In this document: positions 22,201-29,751 of the stretch, piece after piece
Layout of the letters: each line of letters begins with the position of its first letter
Numbering within the stretch: position 1 is the stretch's first letter
Virus record (IMG/VR): IMGVR_UViG_3300029268_000089
Span: 1-31,102 of that record
DNA from: a virus
Length of the DNA: 31,102 nt
Direction: 5' to 3' (one strand)
The notes under the pieces: generated by a model
Databases searched by the model: none
Told to the model about the DNA's origin: nothing
What the model saw: only the letters and a program-made list of their open reading frames with translations
Made by a program: the position numbers and the translations under genes

Positions 22201-22312
22201 TATTTTTCCGTGATGCGGCATCAGATGAAAGTGGCAACGGTCATGTGCTATGATAAAGCTGCACCTAGAACGTTATGCTGGTGTACGATGGAAGGCCCAC
22301 AAAGGAGGTCAA

Positions 22313-23143
22313 ATGAAGAAGCTTGCACTAGACGCCATCCGCCTGGATGGTGAAACGCAGGCCCGCGTATCGCTTAACCAAGATGTGGTTACGGAATACG
22401 CGGCGCACATGCAGGAAGGTGATACGTTCCCGTCGATTGTTGTGTTTCATGATGGCAGCGATTACTGGTTGGCGGATGGTTTCCACCGCTACATGGCGCA
22501 TAAGCAAAACAAGGCCACAGAGATTGAGTGTGATGTCCGCACGGGCACTTTGGAGGAGGCCAGGCTATACGCCTACGGTGCAAACGGCCGTCGCGGCCTG
22601 TCGTTGAGCCGAGAGGACAAGCGCAAGATCGTTTTGTCTATGCTCAAACATCCGGAATGGAAAAAGTGGGCCAATACGGAGATTGCAAAGCACGTTGGAT
22701 GTTCAAGTATGACCGTAGGCCGGATCAAGTCTGGATTGGTTTATGACGCAGAAAAAGAGCAGCCCAAGAAGGTGGTTCGTAATGGCAAGGTGCAGGAAGT
22801 AAAAACACAAAATCTTGGAAAGCAGAAGAAAGTTGTTGAGATTGTTGAGGCCGAGCAGGAAAGCGACACCTTGGCCGAGCTGACCGATACTATTAATGAG
22901 CTTCATACAGAGAATCAGAAGCTCAAGGATGCGATTGCAATTGGTCAATGGGACGCCAGCGAGATTGAGAAGCTGGACATTCAGGAAACTGTCGAGGAGC
23001 TGCGCGAAAAGGCAAGGGTGCTGGAGATCGACAACGCGGCATTGAGGGATAGCCGCGATATGTTCCAGGCGAGAAACGCGGAGCTTATGCAGACCGTAAA
23101 AAACCTGCAAACAAAACTGCGGAAGATAGAAGCGGCAGCTTGA
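22313..23143 (+). CDS. ParB-like protein with HTH and coiled coil
   Basis: 276 residues from the ATG at 22313, chosen because AAAGGAGG lies directly before it; the longer frame from 22250 lacks such a site. Residues 1-75 form a ParB/sulfiredoxin-like fold with the motif ADGFHRYMAH (54-63), equivalent to the GxxR nucleotide-binding box. Residues 121-139 (NTEIAKHVGCSSMTVGRIK) form a helix-turn-helix. The C-terminal 90 residues are a long coiled coil (ELHTENQKLKDAI; ELREKARVLEIDNAALRDSR). ParB-like phage proteins can bind CTP or act as nucleases or regulators. The head of the replication operon suggests an origin- or DNA-binding role, which is inferred. Confidence 0.85.
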   Translation: MKKLALDAIRLDGETQARVSLNQDVVTEYAAHMQEGDTFPSIVVFHDGSDYWLADGFHRYMAHKQNKATEIECDVRTGTLEEARLYAYGANGRRGLSLSREDKRKIVLSMLKHPEWKKWANTEIAKHVGCSSMTVGRIKSGLVYDAEKEQPKKVVRNGKVQEVKTQNLGKQKKVVEIVEAEQESDTLAELTDTINELHTENQKLKDAIAIGQWDASEIEKLDIQETVEELREKARVLEIDNAALRDSRDMFQARNAELMQTVKNLQTKLRKIEAAA

Positions 23144-23189
23144 CCGCTTGCCCCACGCCGCAGGGAGTGCGGCAGTTTATGGAGATCAT

Positions 23190-24689
23190 ATGGAGCTGCA
23201 ATTGCGCGAGCACCAGATGCGTGTCATCGAGGAGCTCAGGGAAGGATTCCGCAAAGGGTATCGATCACAACTGCTGTACGCCCCGACGGGGTTTGGTAAA
23301 ACAGAGGTCGCCATCTATTTAATGAAGGCGGCCAGAGAGAAGTGCAAGAAGTCTGCGATGGTGATGGACCGCATCGTTTTGGTAGACCAGACAAGCCTAA
23401 GATTAAGCAAATACAATCTGGCGCACGGCGTGTTTCAAGCGGGGCATTGGAAGTATGACCCGAGCGAGCTCATTCAGATCTGCTCAGCGCAGACTCTGGA
23501 GCGCAGGGATACGGTTCCAGGCATGAACCTGCTAATCGTTGATGAATGTCACATTGCGCGCAAACACATCACGCAGTTCATTAAAGACAATCCCCATATC
23601 TCCGTCGTTGGGCTGACGGCGACGCCTTTTACCAAAGGCTTGGGCGACATTTACGAAAATGTAGTAACCGGCGCGACCAATGGCTGGCTAGTCGATAACA
23701 ATTGGCTGACGCCGCTACGCGTGTTTATCGCCAAAGAAATTGACATGACCGGCGCCAAAAAGGTGGCGGGCGAATGGTCTCAGGATGTAGTAACGCAGCG
23801 CGGTATGTGCATCACCGGCGACATCGTTCAGGAGTGGATTAAAAAGACACACGAGATTTATGGAAAGCCGGAAAAGACCATTGTGTTTTGTGCCGGCGTG
23901 GCTCACGGTGCAGACCTTGTGGAGCAGTTTGCTCAGCATGGTTATAACTTTGTGGCTATTAGCTACAAAGACAACGATCAATTTAAGCGTGATGCAATCG
24001 AGGACTTTGCCAAGCCAGACACGCAGATACACGGGCTTATCGCTACAGATATCTTGACCCGTGGGTTCGATGTGCCTGATGTGAAGATCGGAGTGTCGGC
24101 GCGCCCTTTTTCAAAGTCTCTTTCGTCACACGTTCAGCAGATGGGGCGCGTCATGCGTCCCCACCCCTCCAAAGAGTTTGCTGTGTGGCTTGACCATTCG
24201 GGAAACTATCTTCGCTTCCGTGAGGATTGGGATTCGCTGTATGTCGATGGGGTGGATGAGCTCGACGACAAAGCAGAGACGCCAAAGAAAGAACCGTCGT
24301 TCAAAGACAAAGAGGAGGCTAAATGTCATGTCTGCGGATGTCTTCGTCCGCGCGGCGCGGGCAGCTGCCCATCATGTGGTCATGTTTTCCAAAAACGTAA
24401 CCAGGTCGAGGCGATCGCCGGCCATTTGGAGGAGCTCACATCGGGTCACAAGTCCAAAGAGGACAAACAAAAGTTTTATTCCGAGTTGGTTTGCTACGCG
24501 ATGTCAAAGGGATACAACCCAAATTGGGCGAAACACAAATACAAAGATAAGTTTGGTGTCTGGCCCAAAAACCTTTCTGAGACCCCGATGCCGATCAGTT
24601 TGGCAACGTCCCAGTGGATTAGGTCTCGGCTAATTGCCTATGCCAAGAAGCAGGAAAAGCTCCGCATTCCTAGTATGGTGGCGCGATGA
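23190..24689 (+). CDS. SF2 DEAD/DECH-box helicase with zinc finger
   Basis: 499 residues from the ATG at 23190 (GGAGAT just upstream). Motif Q-like LREHQMRVIEEL, Walker A APTGFGKT (31-38), DECH box (118-121), TATP (143-146), and a second RecA-like domain with IVFCAGVAHGADLVEQF, IATDILTRGFDVP and motif VI QQMGRVMRPH (Q316-H324). Near the end, C379-x2-C382 and C393-x2-C396 form a zinc ribbon. The set matches phage replicative or recombination helicases of the RAD3/UvsW-like type. ATP-driven strand separation during replication is the likely role, beside the Toprim primase whose start overlaps this stop (ATGA). Confidence 0.9.
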   Translation: MELQLREHQMRVIEELREGFRKGYRSQLLYAPTGFGKTEVAIYLMKAAREKCKKSAMVMDRIVLVDQTSLRLSKYNLAHGVFQAGHWKYDPSELIQICSAQTLERRDTVPGMNLLIVDECHIARKHITQFIKDNPHISVVGLTATPFTKGLGDIYENVVTGATNGWLVDNNWLTPLRVFIAKEIDMTGAKKVAGEWSQDVVTQRGMCITGDIVQEWIKKTHEIYGKPEKTIVFCAGVAHGADLVEQFAQHGYNFVAISYKDNDQFKRDAIEDFAKPDTQIHGLIATDILTRGFDVPDVKIGVSARPFSKSLSSHVQQMGRVMRPHPSKEFAVWLDHSGNYLRFREDWDSLYVDGVDELDDKAETPKKEPSFKDKEEAKCHVCGCLRPRGAGSCPSCGHVFQKRNQVEAIAGHLEELTSGHKSKEDKQKFYSELVCYAMSKGYNPNWAKHKYKDKFGVWPKNLSETPMPISLATSQWIRSRLIAYAKKQEKLRIPSMVAR

Positions 24690-25501
24690 CGTTCGAGGAT
24701 TTTGTAAGGGGGCACGGGCTTATCGTTGACGGTCTTGTGCCGGATAGGTGGGTTGCCGTCCCTACGGAAGATCACCCGCGCAAAAAAAATGGTCGCTACA
24801 AGTGGCTGGGCGATGTGGGTTGGGCGCAGAACTGGGCAACTATGGAGCGGCCACAAATGTGGCGCGGCCCCGACTCGACTGTTGACCCCAGGCGCATCGC
24901 ACAAGCGGCTGATACGCGGCAGCAGGAGGCCGATAGGGCCGCCAAAAAGGCCGGGTGGATACTGCACCAGTCTGAACTGCGCGACCACCCCTATCTGTGC
25001 AGGAAAGGGTTCCCTGACGAGCGGGGCGCTGTATGGAACGACCTGCTAGTGATTCCGATGCGCCGTGATGGCCGGCTGGTGGGCGCACAACTCATAGACC
25101 AAGAGGGCGGGAAGCGATTCCTGGCTGGCCAGACCACTAAGGGGGCAGCGTTCGTTTTCGATGCAAAGGGGCCGCCCATTTTCTGCGAAGGCTTTGCCAC
25201 CGGGCTGAGCATTCGGGCAGCCATGCAAGCTCTCAAGATCCGTTACACCATTTACGTGTGCTTCTCGGCAGGAAACATAGAGGGTGTGGCGTCGAAAGTC
25301 TCTGGCGGTATCGTCGTCGCAGACGCCGATCCTAATGGTGTCGGGGTCAGGGCCGCCTGCAAAACAGGCAAGCCTTATTGGGTGTCTGACGCAGTCGGTG
25401 AGGACTTCAACGACCATCATGCGCGGGTGGGATTGTTTCAAGCGGCTCTATCTTTAAGACGGGCGTTGTTCGATAAATCCGCAACAGCCGATGGTACTTA
25501 G
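24686..25501 (+). CDS. Toprim-domain DNA primase-like protein
   Basis: 271 residues. A zinc-free N-terminal part (about 1-110) contains a nucleotide- or DNA-binding segment (KNGRYKWLGDVGWAQNW). The Toprim domain has FCEGFATGLSIRAA (E168), then VVADADPNGVG (D213, D215), then GEDFNDHH (D240, D243), the metal-binding acids used by DnaG-type and P4-like primases. The short length suggests it works with the upstream helicase, as in other phages with split primase-helicase functions. Its last 95 bases overlap, in the opposite orientation, the end of the leftward cassette. Confidence 0.85.
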   Translation: MTFEDFVRGHGLIVDGLVPDRWVAVPTEDHPRKKNGRYKWLGDVGWAQNWATMERPQMWRGPDSTVDPRRIAQAADTRQQEADRAAKKAGWILHQSELRDHPYLCRKGFPDERGAVWNDLLVIPMRRDGRLVGAQLIDQEGGKRFLAGQTTKGAAFVFDAKGPPIFCEGFATGLSIRAAMQALKIRYTIYVCFSAGNIEGVASKVSGGIVVADADPNGVGVRAACKTGKPYWVSDAVGEDFNDHHARVGLFQAALSLRRALFDKSATADGT

Positions 25502-25676
25502 CTTCGATTGCCCGGACCCGTTCTTTACAATACCACGGGCGGCCTGCTGCTGCGAGTGAAGCTCCAGCCCTGCGCTCACAAAGCACCGCCCAGTAACGAT
25601 CCTTCACGTCCTGGGCGATGCGTCCTGCTTCTGGTTTGCCCCAAAGGGCGTCAAACTGCTCACGCGTTAAATCCAT
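25407..25676 (-). CDS. Small protein with possible KorA/TrfB-like HTH
   Basis: 89 residues from the ATG at 25676, which overlaps the end of the upstream gene by 10 bases. LTREQFDALWGKPEAGRIAQ opens it, and the segment VLCERRAGASLAAAGRPWYC, then KERVRAIEAKYHRL, resembles in layout the TrfB/KorA repressors of IncP plasmids (LTxxQF, then a helix-turn-helix with a V-x2-A-x2-R recognition helix). That similarity is weak and may be coincidental. The gene is last in the leftward cassette and runs 95 bases into the convergent primase gene. A long C-terminal extension (KIEPLETIPPAHDGR) is unexplained. Confidence 0.55.
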   Translation of the reverse strand: MDLTREQFDALWGKPEAGRIAQDVKDRYWAVLCERRAGASLAAAGRPWYCKERVRAIEAKYHRLLRIYRTTPVLKIEPLETIPPAHDGR

Positions 25677-25855
25677 CCGCAACCCACCCAAATAACGATG
25701 CCCACAAACGCAATAATCCACCAAATCCATGAGCCAAAAGATCGATCCGGCTCCTCCACCCATAGTGTAGCTTCATATCCGTAAGCCTCCCGCATGGAGC
25801 GGGGAATGCGGTAATCCTTAGATCTAAACTCGCTGAAAAAAAGGTTGTTTTTCAT
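25667..25855 (-). CDS. 62-residue single-pass membrane protein
   Basis: From the ATG at 25855 (a TTG two codons earlier overlaps the previous stop). A soluble N-terminus (SEFRSKDYRIPRSMREAYGY) is followed by a C-terminal membrane span (SWIWWIIAFVGIVIWVGCGW) ending at the stop, a tail-anchored layout. Small membrane proteins of this form in phages often affect lysis or exclusion, but no role can be assigned. Confidence 0.65.
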   Translation of the reverse strand: MKNNLFFSEFRSKDYRIPRSMREAYGYEATLWVEEPDRSFGSWIWWIIAFVGIVIWVGCGWI

Positions 25856-25857
25856 TT

Positions 25858-26073
25858 TCAAAATGGCACCGTGGATTCGACCGGGTCGTTTTCAATCACG
25901 TCGGGCAGGGGCTGCCAGAAGCGGCCCTCCGCCCCACACGGCCAGATCCGCATCTGATAGCAGTTCTGTTGGTTGATGTCGCCCGTGACAATGTTGGGTT
26001 GCTCCGCCCGCGAATGCAGGCACAGGTGCGTCATCGGGTCGTGGTATTGGCAATCGCGGCAGATGCGGGTCAT
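25858..26073 (-). CDS. 71-residue cysteine-rich protein
   Basis: The ATG at 26073 overlaps the preceding stop (ATGA) and has AGGAGG seven bases upstream; a longer frame from 26097 is disfavoured. The N-terminus CRDCQYHDPMTHLCLH has Cys5, Cys8, His11, Cys18 and His20, a possible zinc knuckle. A second part holds NCYQMRIWPCGAEGRFWQPL. This resembles short zinc-binding phage proteins of unknown function. Confidence 0.65.
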   Translation of the reverse strand: MTRICRDCQYHDPMTHLCLHSRAEQPNIVTGDINQQNCYQMRIWPCGAEGRFWQPLPDVIENDPVESTVPF

Positions 26074-26636
26074 GCTGCATCCTCCTCGGATTCCCATTCC
26101 TCCATAGCGGCAACGATGCCGAACTCATTTTCCAGCTCCGCCGGCAGATCACGGGCATCCTCGATGCTTCCGATTTTGTAGCGCCAGTCCTGACCGTCTT
26201 GGAACATGCCGGCAAACCCCATCCCGCATTCCCAGTAGTACGCCTTGACCTCAAGGTCTCCGCGCTCAGAGAGGGCTTCATAAACGCCAACAGGCGGAGC
26301 CCATGCGGACTCGAATTGTGCCCTCAGTTGGAATTGACCACCCCCCAAGTCGGACACGTCGAAGTTGTCGTCGCCCACGTCCCATTTAGTGCCCCACCGT
26401 GACGTGCAGAAGTCGTACCAGTTCCCGTAACCGTGCTTCTCGAGGCTCTCTGCGGTTTTGCGTTTGAGTTCCTTTTTCTCGGCCTCATCGCCCCGAAAAC
26501 CAGCAGTGATGTGCAGGTCGTCGGGCACGGGGATCACCCCATTGCAAAAGCGGCCATGCTTAAAAGCCTCCGCCAACCGTTCAATCTCGGCCTGCGGTCC
26601 TGTAATGACAATGCTGTTAGAGCACCAATTTGGCAT
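26070..26636 (-). CDS. Api92/YubB-like protein (DUF1281 type)
   Basis: 188 residues. The opening MPNWCSNSIVITGPQAEIER and the later SRWGTKWDVGDDNFD, then FESAWAPPVGVYEALS, are hallmarks of the Api92/YubB-like family with a ferredoxin-type fold, widespread on plasmids and phages and of unknown function. The C-terminus is acidic (EEWESEEDAA). AGGAGA precedes the ATG. It is the second-longest gene of the leftward cassette. In plasmids such genes sit in leading or accessory regions, which fits an accessory block here. Confidence 0.85.
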   Translation of the reverse strand: MPNWCSNSIVITGPQAEIERLAEAFKHGRFCNGVIPVPDDLHITAGFRGDEAEKKELKRKTAESLEKHGYGNWYDFCTSRWGTKWDVGDDNFDVSDLGGGQFQLRAQFESAWAPPVGVYEALSERGDLEVKAYYWECGMGFAGMFQDGQDWRYKIGSIEDARDLPAELENEFGIVAAMEEWESEEDAA

Positions 26637-26639
26637 TTT

Positions 26640-26738
26640 TTAATCTCCTAGAAAAACAGCGGTAAAAAAGCCAGCGTAAGCCAGAAGGCGGCCATTGCCA
26701 GCAGCAGTGGCACGCCATGGTGCCTTGGGGTCATTCAT
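26640..26738 (-). CDS. 32-residue predicted membrane peptide
   Basis: ATG at 26738 overlaps the preceding stop (ATGA) and has GAGGGGG four bases upstream. After a polar N-terminus (MNDPKAPWRATAAGNG) comes a short hydrophobic span (RLLAYAGFFTAVFLGD). The arrangement is supported by the tight coupling and ribosome binding site; the length alone would not justify a call. Confidence 0.5.
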   Translation of the reverse strand: MNDPKAPWRATAAGNGRLLAYAGFFTAVFLGD

Positions 26739-27037
26739 GCTACCCCCTCGATCACCCATTCGCCCGCCTCCGGATAGAGCGATTCGGTCGCCTGGCCGAG
26801 GGCCATGCCTGACAGTTCGGCGTCGATGGCCTTTAGGACGTATTCGTGAGCAAACCACGGTGTCCGCATCCGCTCCGCCTCATCTATGGCAGCGTCGATG
26901 CGGGCCTGTATGTCGGTGCCGTTTGCCTCGTCGTCGAATCGCATCGCCCCTTCAACAATGTTCTCCAACAGGGAAACAATGCATTTCTGGATCGCGCGCT
27001 CTTGCTGCGCGTCCGTCAGTTCCTTAAATGTTTTCAT
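26735..27037 (-). CDS. Conserved 100-residue phage protein
   Basis: MKTFKELTDAQQERAIQKCI, then LLENIVEGAMRFDDEANG: a helix-rich N-terminus that I recognise as recurring in phages and prophages of proteobacteria, function unknown. The remainder is helical (IDAAIDEAERMRTPWF; YVLKAIDAELSG). Start and stop both overlap neighbours in ATGA form. Confidence 0.65.
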   Translation of the reverse strand: MKTFKELTDAQQERAIQKCIVSLLENIVEGAMRFDDEANGTDIQARIDAAIDEAERMRTPWFAHEYVLKAIDAELSGMALGQATESLYPEAGEWVIEGVA

Positions 27038-27090
27038 GTTCTTCCACCGTGTCCAAGTGAACCCATCGGCCGTGCGGCATCGTGTGTCAT
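27034..27090 (-). CDS. 18-residue micro-ORF bridging two genes
   Basis: ATG at 27090 overlaps the stop of the upstream gene (ATGA), and its own TGA at 27034 overlaps the next ATG (27037), again ATGA. GGAGG stands 5-6 bases before the ATG. It encodes MTHDAARPMGSLGHGGRT. It may be a translated linker that keeps ribosomes coupled and not a functional peptide. Confidence 0.4.
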   Translation of the reverse strand: MTHDAARPMGSLGHGGRT

Positions 27091-27197
27091 GTTGCCTCCA
27101 TCTGTTCGTTCGTCCAGTCGCTCACGTCCACGCCCTCGGGCAGCTGCAAACTGAACGTCTTCCGCTCGATTTCCTCCACGAAAAAATCCATCTTCAT
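27087..27197 (-). CDS. 36-residue acidic peptide
   Basis: ATG at 27197 with GGGAGG six bases upstream; the longer frame from 27278 has no ribosome binding site and an unlikely composition. MKMDFFVEEIERKTFSLQLP is followed by EGVDVSDWTNEQMEAT. It has a strand-strand-helix look and is the first gene after an 87-base gap in the cassette. No family known. Confidence 0.5.
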   Translation of the reverse strand: MKMDFFVEEIERKTFSLQLPEGVDVSDWTNEQMEAT

Positions 27198-27284
27198 TTT
27201 TTCCCTCCCAAAATTGCATCGATGAAAGCCGCCGAGAACCCCCGGCGGAGCATTGCAGCGCGGAGTGCATCCGCCCATGTCGTA

Positions 27285-27971
27285 TTAGGCGGCGGTCTCA
27301 TGTCCTATGTCTCCGGCTACATGATGGCGCAAAAAGCTGCCGACAGGCAAGGCCCGTGCGAATTTTTTAATCTCTGTAGCATCGTCTCCGACGCCATGCG
27401 TCCGCGTCTTGTGCCAATGAATGACGGTGCGGCCCGCTGCCGCATAGCATCCGCCAGTGCCCGTGCCGACACGCGCCGCCTGCGACCCGTGGGCCGTGAA
27501 TTGAATGATGTAATCGCGCTCGCGCGCGCATAGTGGGCGTCCGCCACCGCAAGTGTGGCAAGTGACCGCCTGCGTCTCGGCGGGGCATCGCACGAACCGC
27601 ACCCCGTCCATCCGCCACAAGTCAGGCGTGCCCGCGGCCGCGGCGTAAACGGTAGCGTGCCCCATGCGGTGGGCCAGGATGGCGGCCTCCGGTGTGTCCG
27701 CCGATATGTTTATGATGGTTTTCCCCGGCGCGGGCAATGGGATCAGTTCCGGGGCAAAATGCGTATAGGTCCACGCATGGCCCCGGCGCGGTACAGCGTC
27801 CCGCAGCGCGGCCAGATAGTCGAGGTCGATGGCATCCGTTCCACGTTCCGGCGCGGGGTGCAAGGCGCACGTCCGCGGGCAGGTTCCATATGTATCGGCG
27901 GCCCCGCTGCGATAGGTGGTCGCGATTGGGCCGGTCTTGGCGTTGCTGCTGACCGCTAGAAGTTTGAGCAT
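27285..27971 (-). CDS. DUF7227-like protein with rearranged block order
   Basis: 228 residues. The start LAVSSNAKTGPIATTYRSG, then TCPRTCALH, the WTYTHF block (67-72), INISADTPEAAILAH (87-101), and CP-x8-C-x2-C with further Cys (129-148) followed by FTAHG (158-162) match a family I know from phages and plasmids of proteobacteria (I believe named DUF7227). In members I recall, the block GCYAxxG...HW...RHNQAGD lies between the TCP and TYTH blocks. Here the equivalent GCYAAAG (174-180), IHWHK (184-188) and RHHVAGDIG (215-223) come after FTAHG, at the C-terminus. The zinc-type cysteines suggest metal binding. Function is unknown. GGAGG precedes the ATG. Confidence 0.7.
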   Translation of the reverse strand: MLKLLAVSSNAKTGPIATTYRSGAADTYGTCPRTCALHPAPERGTDAIDLDYLAALRDAVPRRGHAWTYTHFAPELIPLPAPGKTIINISADTPEAAILAHRMGHATVYAAAAGTPDLWRMDGVRFVRCPAETQAVTCHTCGGGRPLCARERDYIIQFTAHGSQAARVGTGTGGCYAAAGRTVIHWHKTRTHGVGDDATEIKKFARALPVGSFLRHHVAGDIGHETAA

Positions 27972-28261
27972 GTTTCCTCCAGCGCGCGGCTGAAAATCAA
28001 GGTTAATCTGTCGAGGTCGGTGTCGTCCAATTCGGGGTCGCCCACGGCGTCGAGGAAAGTCTCAGCAGCGGCCCGCAGCACGGCGCGGCCTCGTACTGCC
28101 TCCCAGTAGTCGCTGGCGTCTCCCGGCTCGACGTTCAAATTGACTGTGCCGTCCAGTTCGTCGATGCTGTCGAGGGCGTGGCGCGTCCCGTCACGCCAGA
28201 CATGCACCGGGGCGTCGGGGTCGCATTCCTGCATCAGGGCGATAAGCTCGCTCGTGTTCAT
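27956..28261 (-). CDS. Small protein with DPDAPVHVW motif
   Basis: 101 residues from the ATG at 28261, which overlaps the preceding stop (ATGA) and has GGAGG upstream. MNTSELIALMQECDPDAPVH: helix, then DPDAxV and a strand, a pattern common among small phage proteins with no known function. The C-terminal part is helical and acidic (AETFLDAVGDPELDDTDLDR). Confidence 0.6.
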   Translation of the reverse strand: MNTSELIALMQECDPDAPVHVWRDGTRHALDSIDELDGTVNLNVEPGDASDYWEAVRGRAVLRAAAETFLDAVGDPELDDTDLDRLTLIFSRALEETCSNF

Positions 28262-28584
28262 TTTGCCTCCGTCAAATAAGTGTGTTTCGCGTATGTCCAA
28301 GCGTCGTTCCAAAGAACCTGCACGTCCTCGCGCATCTCTTCCCCATCTGCCATCCAGATTTCAACCCCGTGGTCGGCGAGCGCGGCGTCCATCACCATGT
28401 TGGCGTCGAGGTGGTCGTGCGAGTGGCAAACGTGGGGATCAGTCTCTGCCGCGTTGTCCCGGCGCATCGCCTGCCATTCCTGCGGCGTGAGGCGGGCGCG
28501 CAGAGAATGGCTGAATGTCGCCGCCAGTTCGCGGTGGTCGGGCAGGGCCAAGCGTTTGTCCTCCCAAATAGCGGTCAGGTGCAT
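28258..28584 (-). CDS. 108-residue acidic protein
   Basis: From the ATG at 28584; a longer frame from 28707 overlaps its neighbours heavily and looks unreal. LTPQEWQAMRRDNAAETDPH, then VCHSHDHLDANMVMDAALAD, then DAWTYAKHTYL. The Cys/His/Asp cluster (VCHSHDHLD) could bind a metal. Not recognised beyond similarity to other phage hypotheticals. Confidence 0.6.
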   Translation of the reverse strand: MHLTAIWEDKRLALPDHRELAATFSHSLRARLTPQEWQAMRRDNAAETDPHVCHSHDHLDANMVMDAALADHGVEIWMADGEEMREDVQVLWNDAWTYAKHTYLTEAK

Positions 28585-28760
28585 GGTTCCACCACATAGT
28601 CTGTCGATTCGATGGGGCGGGCCAAACATGCCGTGAACAGGTCGGCGCGTTGCGTGACCCCGTTGTAGGCGGCGCGGGCATCCTCGGCGGACTCGTGGCA
28701 TTGCCATTCATCGAGAAAATGCCCTGCCGGGGTACGGATGGTGTAGACGACGAGAAACAT
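28575..28760 (-). CDS. 61-residue phage protein
   Basis: ATG at 28760 shares a base with the preceding TAA (TAATG), with AGAGGA upstream. MFLVVYTIRTPAGHFLDEWQ, then CHESAEDARAAYNGVTQRAD: a strand-helix unit of the ferredoxin-like size class. Unknown function. It overlaps its downstream neighbour by 10 bases. Confidence 0.55.
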   Translation of the reverse strand: MFLVVYTIRTPAGHFLDEWQCHESAEDARAAYNGVTQRADLFTACLARPIESTDYVVEPCT

Positions 28761-29035
28761 TATCGAATCCTCTGAATGGTGCAGTTGTCGCATTGCCAAA
28801 TGCTGCGGTCTCCCGGTTCGGTGTCCATAAAGTCGAGCACCGAATCCAGAGACCCGTGCAGTCGAGTCCATGTGCCCCATTCGGCGGGGTCGAATAGGTT
28901 GGTCTCCCCGCATTCCGCCCGCAGGGTGTCGCGTGTGTGGAGTTTCGTGGCCCCGTCCCACTCCAATAAATAAACGGGAAAGTGCAGCGCGGAAAGGTCA
29001 ATCGATCTCCGCAGGTCTTGGAAGTCAAGATTCAT
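28760..29035 (-). CDS. 91-residue protein with C-terminal CxxC
   Basis: From the ATG at 29035 with GAGAGG upstream. MNLDFQDLRRSIDLSALHFP opens it, followed by PVYLLEWDGATKLHTRDTLR and a C-terminal SIWQCDNCTIQRIR. Composition is aromatic and acidic. Possibly zinc-binding through one CxxC. Not recognised. Confidence 0.55.
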   Translation of the reverse strand: MNLDFQDLRRSIDLSALHFPVYLLEWDGATKLHTRDTLRAECGETNLFDPAEWGTWTRLHGSLDSVLDFMDTEPGDRSIWQCDNCTIQRIR

Positions 29036-29046
29036 GGTCGAACCTC

Positions 29047-29301
29047 TCAGATGAACCGCCGGAGTCGGCGGATGGGGTGGTCGCGGTCGATGTGCGCTTC
29101 CGTCACGTTGTACGGGGCGCCCCGGCTGTCGAGCGCGCGCAGCAGCAGGCCCGCGTCAGAGTCTTCTTCCAGATAAGCCCGAGGGCCGTCGGTGTAGCTA
29201 TAGGGCGAGACGTCGGCGGCAATGCCTAGCGTGTCGAGGAGCGAGCGGGGGCACTCAAGCCACCCGTGACCGGGGTCGCTGTGGAACGTCAATTTATGCA
29301 T
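29047..29301 (-). CDS. Conserved 84-residue phage protein
   Basis: From the ATG at 29301 with GGAGAG upstream. MHKLTFHSDPGHGWLECPRS, then YLEEDSDAGLLLRALDSRGA: I recognise this pairing (SDPGHGWLxVP and YLEEDxDA) as a frequent phage and prophage hypothetical protein. Function unknown. Twelve bases separate it from the following gene. Confidence 0.7.
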   Translation of the reverse strand: MHKLTFHSDPGHGWLECPRSLLDTLGIAADVSPYSYTDGPRAYLEEDSDAGLLLRALDSRGAPYNVTEAHIDRDHPIRRLRRFI

Positions 29302-29362
29302 GGTCTCTCCGAGAAGGGCGGGATGCCCATCCCTGTCTACCTCGGCGGACAGGGAAAGGCGC

Positions 29363-29614
29363 TCAGCGCGGCTCAAATGAGAAAACATCGCCCTTGCCGT
29401 CGAGGGTGGCACCAACGTAGTCCACGAACGGCGCGGCCTCGGGCCAGTGCTTTTTCACAAGGGCGATCGCGGCAACGCAATGCGCGTCCTGCGCGTGGTC
29501 GAATGGCACGGTCACCGACCAGATGGCATCGGCTCCGCGGTAGGTTGCGGCTTTGATGCGCGAGCCGCGCGTGTTGGTCGGCCCGAGGAAGCGGGTGTGA
29601 ATGGCAATTGGCAT
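29363..29614 (-). CDS. Conserved 83-residue phage protein, first gene of the leftward cassette
   Basis: From the ATG at 29614 with GGGAG upstream. MPIAIHTRFLGPTNTRGSRI: the FLGPTNTRGSRIKA signature is one of the most frequent small phage proteins, with no assigned function. It ends KGDVFSFEPR. Being first, it should be preceded by the cassette promoter. On the minus strand near 29695-29668 only a weak pair (TTGCAT, 17 bases, GAGACT) is visible, so the promoter is uncertain. Confidence 0.7.
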   Translation of the reverse strand: MPIAIHTRFLGPTNTRGSRIKAATYRGADAIWSVTVPFDHAQDAHCVAAIALVKKHWPEAAPFVDYVGATLDGKGDVFSFEPR

Positions 29615-29751
29615 GGTTGGGTCTCCCAGGTGATGAATTAGTGCCGTTTCATGTGCGGCATGGACAGTCTCGCACACACGCGGCCGCAATGCAAGCGCCG
29701 CGATGGTAAACTGGCGCGACCATATTCCGGTTCTGTACCGGGGGGAACGAT

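Noticed and set aside
25677-25763. Longer start for the KorA-like gene at 25763
   Set aside because: It would overlap most of the membrane-protein gene. The ATG at 25676 fits the coupled start pattern and the domain begins there.
27229-27248. Hairpin CCGCCG/CGGCGG as a terminator inside the leftward cassette
   Set aside because: The stem is good but no uridine run follows on the minus strand, and gene coupling continues beyond it.
27555-27959. Plus-strand ORF opposite the DUF7227-like gene
   Set aside because: GC-rich shadow frame with Arg/Gly/Pro-biased composition and no motif; the minus strand has the recognisable protein.
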